From the NCBI RefSeq assembly GCF_023283895.1, contig NZ_JAKILB010000012.1, forward strand, positions 62,001 to 126,000: 64,000 nucleotides of DNA, given 5' to 3'. The position numbers were made by a program, and so were the translations under genes. The notes beneath the pieces are model-generated. The model saw only the letters and a list, made by a program, of their open reading frames with translations, made no database searches and was not told the DNA's origin. This DNA comes from Shewanella pneumatophori. Lineage in GTDB: Bacteria > Pseudomonadota > Gammaproteobacteria > Enterobacterales > Shewanellaceae. Below, piece after piece: positions 34,533 to 43,194 of this stretch. Position 1 is the stretch's first letter; every line of letters starts with the position of its first letter.

Positions 34533-35846
34533 ATGGACGATATTACCGACTTTAATACCCGTAAAGTCATTACCTCTGGCATCGCAATTATTGTGTTTGC
34601 TGTGGGCGGTTTCGCTCTTTGGGCTGGGTTAATGCAAATTGATGCCGCGGCGATCGCGCCCGGTAAATTGGTGGTCGAGTCGCAGCGCAAAAAAGTGCAG
34701 CACTTGCACGGTGGACAGGTAAAGCAAATTCTCGCGTTTGATGGTCAGCGAGTTGAAAAAGGCCAGACACTGATTGAGCTCAGTGATATACAAGTTGAGG
34801 CTGATTACCAACGCATTTTATTAAAGACTCTTAGAGCGCAAGCTCAAATTGATAGATTAACCCCCTTGTTAAATGAAGCCGATATCATCAATCAAACCCG
34901 GCTAGTTTTTTCTCCTTTAATTAGCGCGCATCAAGAAAAGCCTGAAATTAGTCAACTTATTGTAATGCAGCAACTGATCTTCGATCGACAAAAGTCAGAC
35001 TACCAACTGCTTAACCAGCAATACCAATTCCAGAAAAACCAGCTAGAACATAGTTTGAAAGGAACTGAGTTAAGAATAAAAGCTACCGAAAAGCAGCTCA
35101 GCTTAATCAAGGAAGAGGTAAAGATGAATGCCAGTCTGCTTGATGATGGCTTTGTATCGAAATCAAGGCATTTAGCCATTCAACGCAGTGAATCAGGTGT
35201 TGAGGGATTGCTTGCTCAACTGACATCAGAGGCTGAGGTGATTACTGCTCAACTTGGTGAATTAACCCAAACTCATGCAACCAGCCGCTCGCAGCGCCAA
35301 CAAAAATGGGCCCAGCAACTGCAAGAGCAGCGTCAGCTTAGAGATGAAGGATTGCATGCATTATCGGCTCAGAGTGATAAAAAGCAGAATATCAATATTA
35401 CTGCAGAGCATAGCGGAACTGTAGTTGCTATGAGCATACATTCCATTGGCGCCGTGATATCACCTGGTCAGGTGTTAATGGAGCTTGTGCCAGAGTCAGA
35501 CGAAATGATAGTGGAAGCGTATGTTCGCCCTGAAGATATCGATGTGGTGTATGTCGGTCTATCAACTCAAGTGAGGCTAACCGCTTACGACAGCCGAGAT
35601 GCAATCCCGATGCAAGGCGAAGTTATTCATGTTTCCGCCGACCGTTTTTTTGCGGCATCAGCCGGGCAGCCTGAAGGTTATTTAGTTAAGGTCAGGCTTA
35701 ATTTAGCTGACAGTCCGCAACCTAATATCAAACTCCACCCAGGGATGTCTGCTGATGTATTTATCGTGCTTCAGCCCCGTTCACTATTGCAATACTTACT
35801 CTCCCCACTAGGTCACTCCTTCGAGTTGGCATTTCGAGAAAGTTAA
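34533..35846 (+). CDS. Type I secretion membrane fusion protein (HlyD family)
   Basis: The periplasmic adaptor links the ABC exporter to a TolC-type channel. The 437-residue protein has a short cytoplasmic N terminus, one membrane segment (about 11-33, VITSGIAIIVFAVGGFALWAGL), a lipoyl-like half (PGKLVVESQRKKVQHLHGGQV), a long coiled coil (about 90-270) and the second lipoyl/beta-barrel half (ITAEHSGTVVAMSIHSIGAVISPGQVLMELVP). AAGAGGTG precedes the ATG. It sits 35 bp before the RTX gene. Confidence 0.94.
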   Translation: MDDITDFNTRKVITSGIAIIVFAVGGFALWAGLMQIDAAAIAPGKLVVESQRKKVQHLHGGQVKQILAFDGQRVEKGQTLIELSDIQVEADYQRILLKTLRAQAQIDRLTPLLNEADIINQTRLVFSPLISAHQEKPEISQLIVMQQLIFDRQKSDYQLLNQQYQFQKNQLEHSLKGTELRIKATEKQLSLIKEEVKMNASLLDDGFVSKSRHLAIQRSESGVEGLLAQLTSEAEVITAQLGELTQTHATSRSQRQQKWAQQLQEQRQLRDEGLHALSAQSDKKQNINITAEHSGTVVAMSIHSIGAVISPGQVLMELVPESDEMIVEAYVRPEDIDVVYVGLSTQVRLTAYDSRDAIPMQGEVIHVSADRFFAASAGQPEGYLVKVRLNLADSPQPNIKLHPGMSADVFIVLQPRSLLQYLLSPLGHSFELAFRES

Positions 35847-35881
35847 TTGAAAACAATACTTAATTTAAGAGGACTCTTGTC

Positions 35882-38800
35882 ATGGACGGTAGCAATCAAA
35901 ATGATTTGTTAGTAGGAACAGAAACAGATGATCACTTAGAAGGACTAGAAGGGAATGACATTATTGATGGCCGAGCTGGTGATGACTACCTAGTCGGAGG
36001 TGCGGGTGATGACAATATTTCGGGCCAAGAAGGGCAAGATTTTATTCTAGGGGATCAAGGGCTAGATCAGCAATCAACAACGCCTGTGGTTGAAACCGCA
36101 GAGACAACGGCTTGGGGTGTAGCGCAGACGGTATTTACTGCCGGTAATACTCTAAGCCCTATCACCGATAATTCTCCTGCTACGCAAATCATTAATATTG
36201 GTGGTCATGTTGGTAGTGCTGGTAATAACTTTAACTTAAATGTTTCTGTGCCTGCAGGTAGCCCTTTGTTGGATGCTGGTACAGAGCTGACCGTAAATAT
36301 TCTTATTCCAGATGCCAACGGGGAAATGGTTATTGCAACCACTGGAACCGTGACGCAACTTCCTGACGGCACAATTCAAATTAATTTTGAGCTGACTCCT
36401 GAACAATTAGATTCTAGTGGTGATATTCAGTTGCAGTACCTTACGAGTGGATTAGAACCGAATGAAGAAGTGGTTATCGATTCGGTAGAACTCGTCGCAT
36501 TAAACACTTATGACGACATCCTTGATGGCGGTGTTGGAGATGACCATTTAATGGGTCAGCAAGGTGAAGATACCTTATATGGCGGTGAAGGTGATGATCT
36601 GCTCGATGGTGGTATTAATAATGACCAGCTTCATGGTGAGGCGGGTGATGACTTGTTGATGGGCGGACAAGGCGATGACTTACTTAGCGGCGGTGAGGGA
36701 GCTGATACGCTAATGGGTGGTGATGATGCCGATACGCTGCATGGTGGTAGTGGCAACGACACGTTAATGGGAGAGCTGGGTGATGATACTTTGTATGGCG
36801 AAGAAGGTGATGACTTACTAATAGGTGATGATGGTCAAGACGCTTTATTTGGCGGAGCAGGACATGATCAGTTATTAGGCGGTAAAGGTGCAGATGAATT
36901 AACCGGTGGTGAAGGTAATGACTATCTGCAAGGCGATGAAGGTCATGACGTGTTATCTGGTGGCCAAGGGAATGACACAATAGTCGCAGGTAGCGGTGAT
37001 GATGTATTGCAAGGGGAGGAAGGTGATGACCTTTTACTTGCAGGTACAGGCAATGATGCCCTTGCAGGCGGAGACGGCAATGACAAACTATTTGGTGAGC
37101 AAGGAAATGACACCCTAAGCGGCGGCGATGGCAGCGATGAATTACATGCTGGCAGCGGTGACGATGTATTAACTGGTGGTTCTGGTGATGATGTGCTTTT
37201 TGGTTACTCGGGTGCCAATTTACTTGATGGTGGTACAGGTAACGACACCATTTATGGCGGTAGTGATAGCGATACAATTATCGCTGGCGAAGGGGATGAC
37301 CTCGTATATGCCGAATCAGGTGATGACAAGATTGATGGCGGATTAGGTAATGACGCTTTATATGGTGGTGATGGCAATAACACCATAGATGGCGGAGAGG
37401 GCCACGACACGATTTTCGCTGGAGCTGGTGATGACAGCCTAACCGGTGGCAGCGGTGACGATACCATTTATTCTGGAGATGGCATAAATAGTATTGATGC
37501 TGGCGAGGGTAACGATACTGTTTATGCAGGCACGGGGGAAGACAATATTGATGCTGGTAGTGGTGATGATGTGGTATTTGCTGGCGGTGGCAATGATACC
37601 GTGGTTGCTGGAGCTGGCAGTGACACCATATATGCTGGCGCTGGTGATGATGTGTTAGCGGGTGGTGAGGGCGATGACACTATCTACGGCGAAGATGGCG
37701 ATGATCTCATTAGCGGCGGTGCGGGTAACGATACCTTGTATGGTGGTTCTGGGCGCGACAGGCTTGAAGGTGGGGCTGGAGATGACAGTCTTAGCGGTGG
37801 TGATGGCGATGATACTTTGCTATCAGGCTCTGGCAATAACTTTGTTGATGGTGGCCAAGGTGATGACAATATTATTGCCGAAGAAGGCGATGATGTGCTC
37901 ATTGGTGGTGATGGTGTTGATAGCATAATTGCTGGGGCAGGTAACGATATCGTCGATGCCGGCTCTGGTAACGATAACATTGACGCCGGAGAGGGTAACG
38001 ATACTGTTTATGCCCAAGGTGGTGACGATACTGTTGTTGGTGGATTAGGTAACGACTTACTTCACGGTGGTGTAGGTAATGATCACCTTGATGGTGGAGA
38101 AGGCGACGATGCTCTTTATGGCGATGATGGTGTCGATACGCTTGTTGGCGGATTGGGCAATGACATGCTTGACGGTGGTGCCGGGGCAGACATTCTTCAA
38201 GGCGGAGAAGGCAACGACACGTTAATTGGTGGCGCAGATGATGACAAATTATCAGGCGGAGTTGGCGACGATATTTTAGTCGGTGACGGCGGCGATGACG
38301 TGTTATTGGGTGAGGCGGGCGATGACACCATTTATGCCGGTTCCGGCGCTGATATTCTTGAGGGCGGTGATGGTAACGATAAGCTATTTGGTGGCGATGG
38401 TAACGACGAGCTAAGAGGTGGTGCAGGTTATGATGAGCTATTTGGCGGTGCGGGTAACGATACCCTCTATGCGGAAAACGAAGCGGGTCTGCTGGCGGGG
38501 GGGGAAGGTGATGATCGCTTAATAGGCGGTACTGCAGACGATGAGCTTTATGGTGATGCGGGTAACGATACTATTACTTCTGCCGAGGGTAATGATTTAG
38601 TTTTCGCCGGCGAAGGTAACGATAATGTCGATACAGGGATCGGCAATGATACTGTTTTTGCTGGCGGTGGTGATGACATCATAGATACCGGCGACGGCGA
38701 TGATAAAGTTTTTGGAGAAGACGGCAGCAACACTATTAATACTGGGGCGGGTAAAGACGAGATCTACGGCGGAATAGGCGCTGACACTGTATTTGCAGGC

Positions 38801-41167
38801 AGTGACGATGATGTGGTTTATGGTGGTGATGGTAACGATAATCTGCATGCTGAGGACGGAGATGACTTTGTCGATGGCGGTACCGGAGATGATGCTATTA
38901 GCGGTGGCATTGGTGTCGACACATTATTTGGTGGTGATGGCAGTGATACCATTAGTGGTGATGAGGGCAACGACTTGCTGTTCGGCGGTGAGGGCAACGA
39001 TAACCTCAGTGGTGGTGAAGGAGACGATCAACTTTATGGTGAGGGCGGTAACGATACATTAGCGGGTGGGGTGGGTGCCGATCTGCTATTTGGTGGTGCA
39101 GGTAAAGATAAACTCGATGGTGGTGACGGAGATGATCAACTCTTTGGTGATGACGGCAACGATACTATCGTCGGTGGTTTAGGCACTGACTTTATTGATG
39201 GTGGCAGTGGTAATGATGATATTGATGGCGGTGAAGGCGACGATATTCTTTTAGGTGGCGATGGTGATGACACCATTGCTGGTGGAGCAGGAGCTGATAA
39301 GTTATTTGCTGGCAGTGGAAACGATCACCTGCTAGGTGGTGCAGGTAATGATGAGCTGCACGCTGAGTTTGGTGATAACACCTTAGATGGCGGTGAAGGT
39401 GACGACGTATTATATGGCGGCGCAAATAACGACACCTTAATTGGTGGTGCTGGTAAAGATTATATTGAATCGCACCAAGGCCATAATATAGTTGATGGTG
39501 GTGCAGGTGAAGATACCATTATTACTGGCAGCGGCAACGATCAAATCGCAGGCGGCGCCGATAACGATAGCATCGAAGCAGGTAATGGTCATAACGTCAT
39601 AAGCGGTGGTGCAGGTGATGATAATATTGTTGCCGGTAGTGGCAATGACGTTATAACTGGTGGCGAAGACCACGATACTATTCACGCTGGCGAAGGTAAT
39701 AACCAAATTAGTGGTGGCTGCGGAAATGACAGCATTGTAGCAGGTAGCGGCAACGATATAATTTCTGGCGGAGAGGGCAATGACACCATCAATGCAGGTA
39801 ATGGCGATAACCAAATAAGGGGTGATGATGGCAACGATACCATTGTCGCAGGTGCGGGCAGCGACATTGTTGCTGGTGGAGCTGGTGATGACACAATTCG
39901 CGCTGGTGATGGGCATAATACTATTACTGCCGGGCTTGGTATTGACTCAGTAATCGCGGGTTCTGGTAACGACAATATTGCAGGTGGCGATGGCAATGAT
40001 GTCATTGATGCTGGTGCTGGCGATAATGTACTAAGCGGTGATGCGGGCAATGATACTCTGGTTGCTGGTGGCGGGAATGATGTGCTGAGTGGCGGCGATG
40101 GCAGTGATAACCTTAATGCTGGTGATGGTAACAATGAACTTTCGGGTGGCGCTGGAGACGACAAATTAGTCAGTGGTTCAGGTGCCGATTTGTTAGACGG
40201 TGGTGACGGTAATGACTCTCTATCATCGGGTAGCGGCAATGATCAACTCTTTGGTGGTGTAGGTAACGACACCCTAAGTGGCGGCTCAGGCGATGACATG
40301 CTTTATGGTGAAGCTGGAAACGATAAGTTAACCGGTGGCGGCGGCCATGATCAGTTGTTTGGCGGTGAAGGTGATGACAAGCTAATTGGTGGCGGAGGTA
40401 ATGACCAACTGCATGGTGATGCAGGCCATGACCAATTAAGTGGTGGTAGCGGTAACGATTTATTATTTGCCGGAGAAGGCAACGATAGCTTAGATGGCGG
40501 TAATAATGATGATGAATTATATGCAGGCAGCGGTGATGATAAGTTAGCCGGTGGCAGTGGTAACGATAGTTTATTTGGTGAGGCGGGTAGCGATACCTTA
40601 GACGGTGGAACTGGTGCTGACTTAATGTTTGGCGGTGGCGGTGACGACACCATAGTATTTGACCGAGAGGACTTTGGTAGCAACGCTGATGGCAGCATGA
40701 ACAGTGACAGCTTTAGCTACGATGGTGGCGACGGTTTTGATGTATTACAGGTTTCCAGTAGCAATAATGAAATTATTGATATGACAGGTGCCGGGATTCA
40801 AAACATGGAGGCTTTTATTGTTGAAGATGGCGTCACTGATATTCAGTTGATGCTGTCGCTCGATAAAATCTATCAGCAAAGTGATGGAGATGGGATTGCA
40901 TCTAACGATGCTGATGACCCATTTGAAAATAACTTCTTAGTTGTTGGCAGCGAGAACTTAGATTTATCAGGTGGGAATTGGACTCAATCTGAAACCATGT
41001 TAACCAGCCAAGATATGGACGATGAACTGCGAGAAAAATATGAAGCTGAAGGTGTCGATATTGACACCCTACAAGGCTTTATCTTCTCTAGTGACGAGGG
41101 CGATGTGGTCATTTGGAGCGATATTGACTTATCAGATATCTCGCTCAATGATGAAGCACTAGGTTAG
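35882..41167 (+). CDS. Giant RTX (calcium-binding nonapeptide) protein, type I secretion substrate
   Basis: A 1761-residue protein with no signal peptide, encoded directly after its exporter. Residues 1-60 are already RTX repeats. Residues 61-210 are a non-repeat, beta-rich domain. Residues 211-1592 are about 150 tandem nonapeptides of the GGxGxDxLx type, which bind Ca2+ as a parallel beta-roll outside the cell. Residues 1593-1761 are an acidic C-terminal part that should hold the secretion signal. I see no protease, lipase, pore-forming, Ig-like or lectin domain. About residues 1215-1430 show a 36-residue higher-order repeat. Only one Cys (about 1280) was noticed. Possible roles are surface layer, biofilm matrix or calcium-dependent adhesion; this is inference. 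GAGGA lies upstream of the ATG. Confidence 0.92.
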   Translation: MDGSNQNDLLVGTETDDHLEGLEGNDIIDGRAGDDYLVGGAGDDNISGQEGQDFILGDQGLDQQSTTPVVETAETTAWGVAQTVFTAGNTLSPITDNSPATQIINIGGHVGSAGNNFNLNVSVPAGSPLLDAGTELTVNILIPDANGEMVIATTGTVTQLPDGTIQINFELTPEQLDSSGDIQLQYLTSGLEPNEEVVIDSVELVALNTYDDILDGGVGDDHLMGQQGEDTLYGGEGDDLLDGGINNDQLHGEAGDDLLMGGQGDDLLSGGEGADTLMGGDDADTLHGGSGNDTLMGELGDDTLYGEEGDDLLIGDDGQDALFGGAGHDQLLGGKGADELTGGEGNDYLQGDEGHDVLSGGQGNDTIVAGSGDDVLQGEEGDDLLLAGTGNDALAGGDGNDKLFGEQGNDTLSGGDGSDELHAGSGDDVLTGGSGDDVLFGYSGANLLDGGTGNDTIYGGSDSDTIIAGEGDDLVYAESGDDKIDGGLGNDALYGGDGNNTIDGGEGHDTIFAGAGDDSLTGGSGDDTIYSGDGINSIDAGEGNDTVYAGTGEDNIDAGSGDDVVFAGGGNDTVVAGAGSDTIYAGAGDDVLAGGEGDDTIYGEDGDDLISGGAGNDTLYGGSGRDRLEGGAGDDSLSGGDGDDTLLSGSGNNFVDGGQGDDNIIAEEGDDVLIGGDGVDSIIAGAGNDIVDAGSGNDNIDAGEGNDTVYAQGGDDTVVGGLGNDLLHGGVGNDHLDGGEGDDALYGDDGVDTLVGGLGNDMLDGGAGADILQGGEGNDTLIGGADDDKLSGGVGDDILVGDGGDDVLLGEAGDDTIYAGSGADILEGGDGNDKLFGGDGNDELRGGAGYDELFGGAGNDTLYAENEAGLLAGGEGDDRLIGGTADDELYGDAGNDTITSAEGNDLVFAGEGNDNVDTGIGNDTVFAGGGDDIIDTGDGDDKVFGEDGSNTINTGAGKDEIYGGIGADTVFAGSDDDVVYGGDGNDNLHAEDGDDFVDGGTGDDAISGGIGVDTLFGGDGSDTISGDEGNDLLFGGEGNDNLSGGEGDDQLYGEGGNDTLAGGVGADLLFGGAGKDKLDGGDGDDQLFGDDGNDTIVGGLGTDFIDGGSGNDDIDGGEGDDILLGGDGDDTIAGGAGADKLFAGSGNDHLLGGAGNDELHAEFGDNTLDGGEGDDVLYGGANNDTLIGGAGKDYIESHQGHNIVDGGAGEDTIITGSGNDQIAGGADNDSIEAGNGHNVISGGAGDDNIVAGSGNDVITGGEDHDTIHAGEGNNQISGGCGNDSIVAGSGNDIISGGEGNDTINAGNGDNQIRGDDGNDTIVAGAGSDIVAGGAGDDTIRAGDGHNTITAGLGIDSVIAGSGNDNIAGGDGNDVIDAGAGDNVLSGDAGNDTLVAGGGNDVLSGGDGSDNLNAGDGNNELSGGAGDDKLVSGSGADLLDGGDGNDSLSSGSGNDQLFGGVGNDTLSGGSGDDMLYGEAGNDKLTGGGGHDQLFGGEGDDKLIGGGGNDQLHGDAGHDQLSGGSGNDLLFAGEGNDSLDGGNNDDELYAGSGDDKLAGGSGNDSLFGEAGSDTLDGGTGADLMFGGGGDDTIVFDREDFGSNADGSMNSDSFSYDGGDGFDVLQVSSSNNEIIDMTGAGIQNMEAFIVEDGVTDIQLMLSLDKIYQQSDGDGIASNDADDPFENNFLVVGSENLDLSGGNWTQSETMLTSQDMDDELREKYEAEGVDIDTLQGFIFSSDEGDVVIWSDIDLSDISLNDEALG
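39524..40171 (+). repeat. Higher-order 108-bp (36-residue) repeats within the RTX gene
   Basis: Six consecutive 36-residue units (residues about 1215-1430) each consist of four nonapeptides in a fixed order: (A/T)GSGNDxI, GGxGxDTI, AGxGxNxI, GGxGNDxIV. The third nonapeptide in every unit has Asn where the others have Asp (NGHNVI, EGNNQI, NGDNQI, DGHNTI, AGDNVL, DGNNEL). Confidence 0.85.
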
Positions 41168-41175
41168 CAAGTAAA

Positions 41176-41364
41176 CTAGGTTGCCATTACATTTTGCCCT
41201 GCGGTTAGCCAAAGTAAAAAGGCGAGGGCAAAAATGATGGTTAGGCTGATGCCTATGATATAGAGAAAACCTTTTTTGCCTTGTTTTAACGGTACGCCGT
41301 TATAGTTAAGAAAAAGCGCCCAAGCCAGTGAAAGTAATATTGGCAGAATGAAAAGTTTAGTCAT
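41176..41364 (-). CDS. Small two-segment membrane protein, unknown
   Basis: A 62-residue protein from ATG 41364, supported by GGAG nine bases upstream. A longer frame to 41433 starts inside a terminator hairpin and is rejected. Two hydrophobic segments (LFILPILLSLAWALFL and GFLYIIGISLTIIFALAFLLWLTAG) flank a short loop NYNGVPLKQGKKG. I do not recognise a family. It is convergent with the RTX gene, its stop only eight bases from the RTX stop, with no terminator between them. Confidence 0.6.
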   Translation of the reverse strand: MTKLFILPILLSLAWALFLNYNGVPLKQGKKGFLYIIGISLTIIFALAFLLWLTAGQNVMAT

Positions 41365-41420
41365 ATCTAAGCGCTCCGTTGTCATACTTATCTTTAGTAG
41401 AATATTGAAAAGTATAAAGT

Positions 41421-41446
41421 AAAAAGGCCGCAATTGCGGCCTTTTT
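41421..41446. terminator. Terminator downstream of the symporter gene
   Basis: A perfect 13-bp palindromic stem AAAAAGGCCGCAA / TTGCGGCCTTTTT. On the minus strand it follows the symporter stop at 41466; it is symmetrical and may work in both directions. Confidence 0.85.
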
Positions 41447-41465
41447 GTTGTTAGAGAACGGCGTA

Positions 41466-42716
41466 TTAGCTACGAACTTGCTCTATTTGCTCGGTCTCTT
41501 GAGTATAAAACTGCTGCTCATCAAGCTGGCCTTCAGACTTACCTATCACTACCGCAGTCATCATATCGCCAGTCACGTTAGTTGCTGTACGGATCATATC
41601 GATAATACGATCAACCGCTGCAATAAAGGCAATCCCTTCAAGTGGCAAACCAACCACACCTAATGTCACCGTTAGCATAACCATGGCACTACCAGGAACT
41701 CCAGCCGTACCTACCGAGGCAACGGTCGCTGTAACAGCAATTAGCAGGTAATCGGTCATATCAAGTGGAATACCATAAATCTGTGCGATAAATATCGCCG
41801 CAATAGCAGGGTAAATACCGCCACAACCATCCATGTTCATGGTTGCACCTAATGGTAATACAAACGAGCCATAGCGCTTAGACACGCCCATTGATTCAGT
41901 ACAACGGGTACTTGCCGGCAAAGTGCCAAAGCTTGATGCTGTAGTAAATGCCACGATTTGTGCAGGAATAGCCTTACGGAAAAACTGTACTGGGCTAAGC
42001 TTGGCTGCAAATTTTACTAGGCCGCCATAAACAAAAATAATATGAATAAGTGCAGCTAAGTATATAGCACCAATAAACTTACCTAACGGCAGTAAAGTTG
42101 ATAAACCATATTCGCCTACAACCCAAGCCATTAAACCAAACACACCAATAGGAGTGAGTTGTAAAACCATACGAGTAAGCTGGAACATCACTTCCGCACC
42201 TGCTTCAATGGTGCGCTTTAATGGCTCGGCTTTTTCACCCACTTTATTAATTGCGATACCAATAAGTGCTGCAAAGATGATGATCTGTAAAACCTTACCT
42301 TCAGCCAGTGAGGCAAACGGGTTGACTGGGATCATGTCTAACAACACTTGGGCAAACCCTGGTACGTTGCGTTCACGCACCTCTGTTGTCACTAGCTCCA
42401 TTGAGCCGCCCATATCAATCACTGATCCAATAGTTAGGCCAATAATTGAAGCAATAGTGCCGGTAAACATAAACATGGCTAAGGTTTTAAAACTGAGCCT
42501 TTTAAGGCTAACTTCAGAACCTAGGGAGGTAATGCTAACAACAATGGCACAGAAAATTAGCGGTGCAACCAACATTTTGATTGCACTAATAAATAGGTCA
42601 CCCAATGGTTTTAGTACGGTTGCTGATTCACCAAAAATGACACCGACACCAGCACCTAAGATAAAGGCGGCAAGGACTTTTTGCCAAAACGGGATATTTT
42701 TAATTGTTTGCCACAT
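41466..42716 (-). CDS. Dicarboxylate/amino acid:cation symporter (DAACS family)
   Basis: A secondary transporter of glutamate/aspartate or C4-dicarboxylates with Na+ or H+. From ATG 42716 it has 416 residues with about eight membrane segments. Signature regions are the serine-rich hairpin FTTASSFGTLPAST, the NMDG ion motif in LGATMNMDGCGGIYPAIAAIFIAQ, and the GTAGVPGSAMVMLTVTLGVVGLP re-entrant loop. It resembles GltP more than DctA in length, but substrate cannot be set from sequence alone. A TTG two codons upstream is a less likely start. Confidence 0.92.
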   Translation of the reverse strand: MWQTIKNIPFWQKVLAAFILGAGVGVIFGESATVLKPLGDLFISAIKMLVAPLIFCAIVVSITSLGSEVSLKRLSFKTLAMFMFTGTIASIIGLTIGSVIDMGGSMELVTTEVRERNVPGFAQVLLDMIPVNPFASLAEGKVLQIIIFAALIGIAINKVGEKAEPLKRTIEAGAEVMFQLTRMVLQLTPIGVFGLMAWVVGEYGLSTLLPLGKFIGAIYLAALIHIIFVYGGLVKFAAKLSPVQFFRKAIPAQIVAFTTASSFGTLPASTRCTESMGVSKRYGSFVLPLGATMNMDGCGGIYPAIAAIFIAQIYGIPLDMTDYLLIAVTATVASVGTAGVPGSAMVMLTVTLGVVGLPLEGIAFIAAVDRIIDMIRTATNVTGDMMTAVVIGKSEGQLDEQQFYTQETEQIEQVRS

Positions 42717-43194
42717 TATCAAAATTCCAAATATTTTATTTTTCTTTAAACAATTTCATATAGGTGAGCGCTTGCTTATTGCATAGTCTAGTCTGCCGAT
42801 AATCACCCATAAACACTATCGAGATTTACATTTAGTTACCCAATAGTCTTATTCTATAGATAGTGTTACTTGCATCACAAACCGATTTAGTTATAACTTA
42901 TCGTAATATAAGAGTTTGTTTTAATAACTTTAAAATTTAACTCTGTTGCAACATGGTAAGTGTTTTGTCGGTGAATGTGTAAAAAATTAAGTTAATTCAC
43001 AGGATAATGAAATTTTGTCGTTTTTAGCTTGTCGATAAAGCAACTGAGTGTGGATAAAAAATGTTACTAAAACAGATAGCTTTTTAATCCTCTATTTTAA
43101 ATATCATCGCTGGTTGTTTTTTCTGATGTGGGTAATACTAGGCGCAATATTAAGCAAGTCAGAAAACAACGAGCTGTTAATAAGGAGAGCGTCA
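42717..43194. other. Divergent intergenic region, symporter / M16 peptidase
   Basis: About 480 bp of AT-rich DNA between divergent genes. It must contain both promoters. I saw no confident pair and no RNA gene. Confidence 0.45.

Noticed and set aside
36684..40698. Long minus-strand and +1 frames within the RTX gene (for example 36684-37277 and 39682-40239)
   Set aside because: They are His- or Ser/Pro-rich shadows of the repetitive GGxGxD codons, with no start context.
35882..41167. RTX gene as a CRISPR or satellite array
   Set aside because: The repeats keep the reading frame over 5.3 kb and encode the known calcium-binding nonapeptide.
42154..42786. 210-codon plus-strand frame opposite the symporter
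   Set aside because: It is antisense to a clear DAACS gene and shows no independent features.
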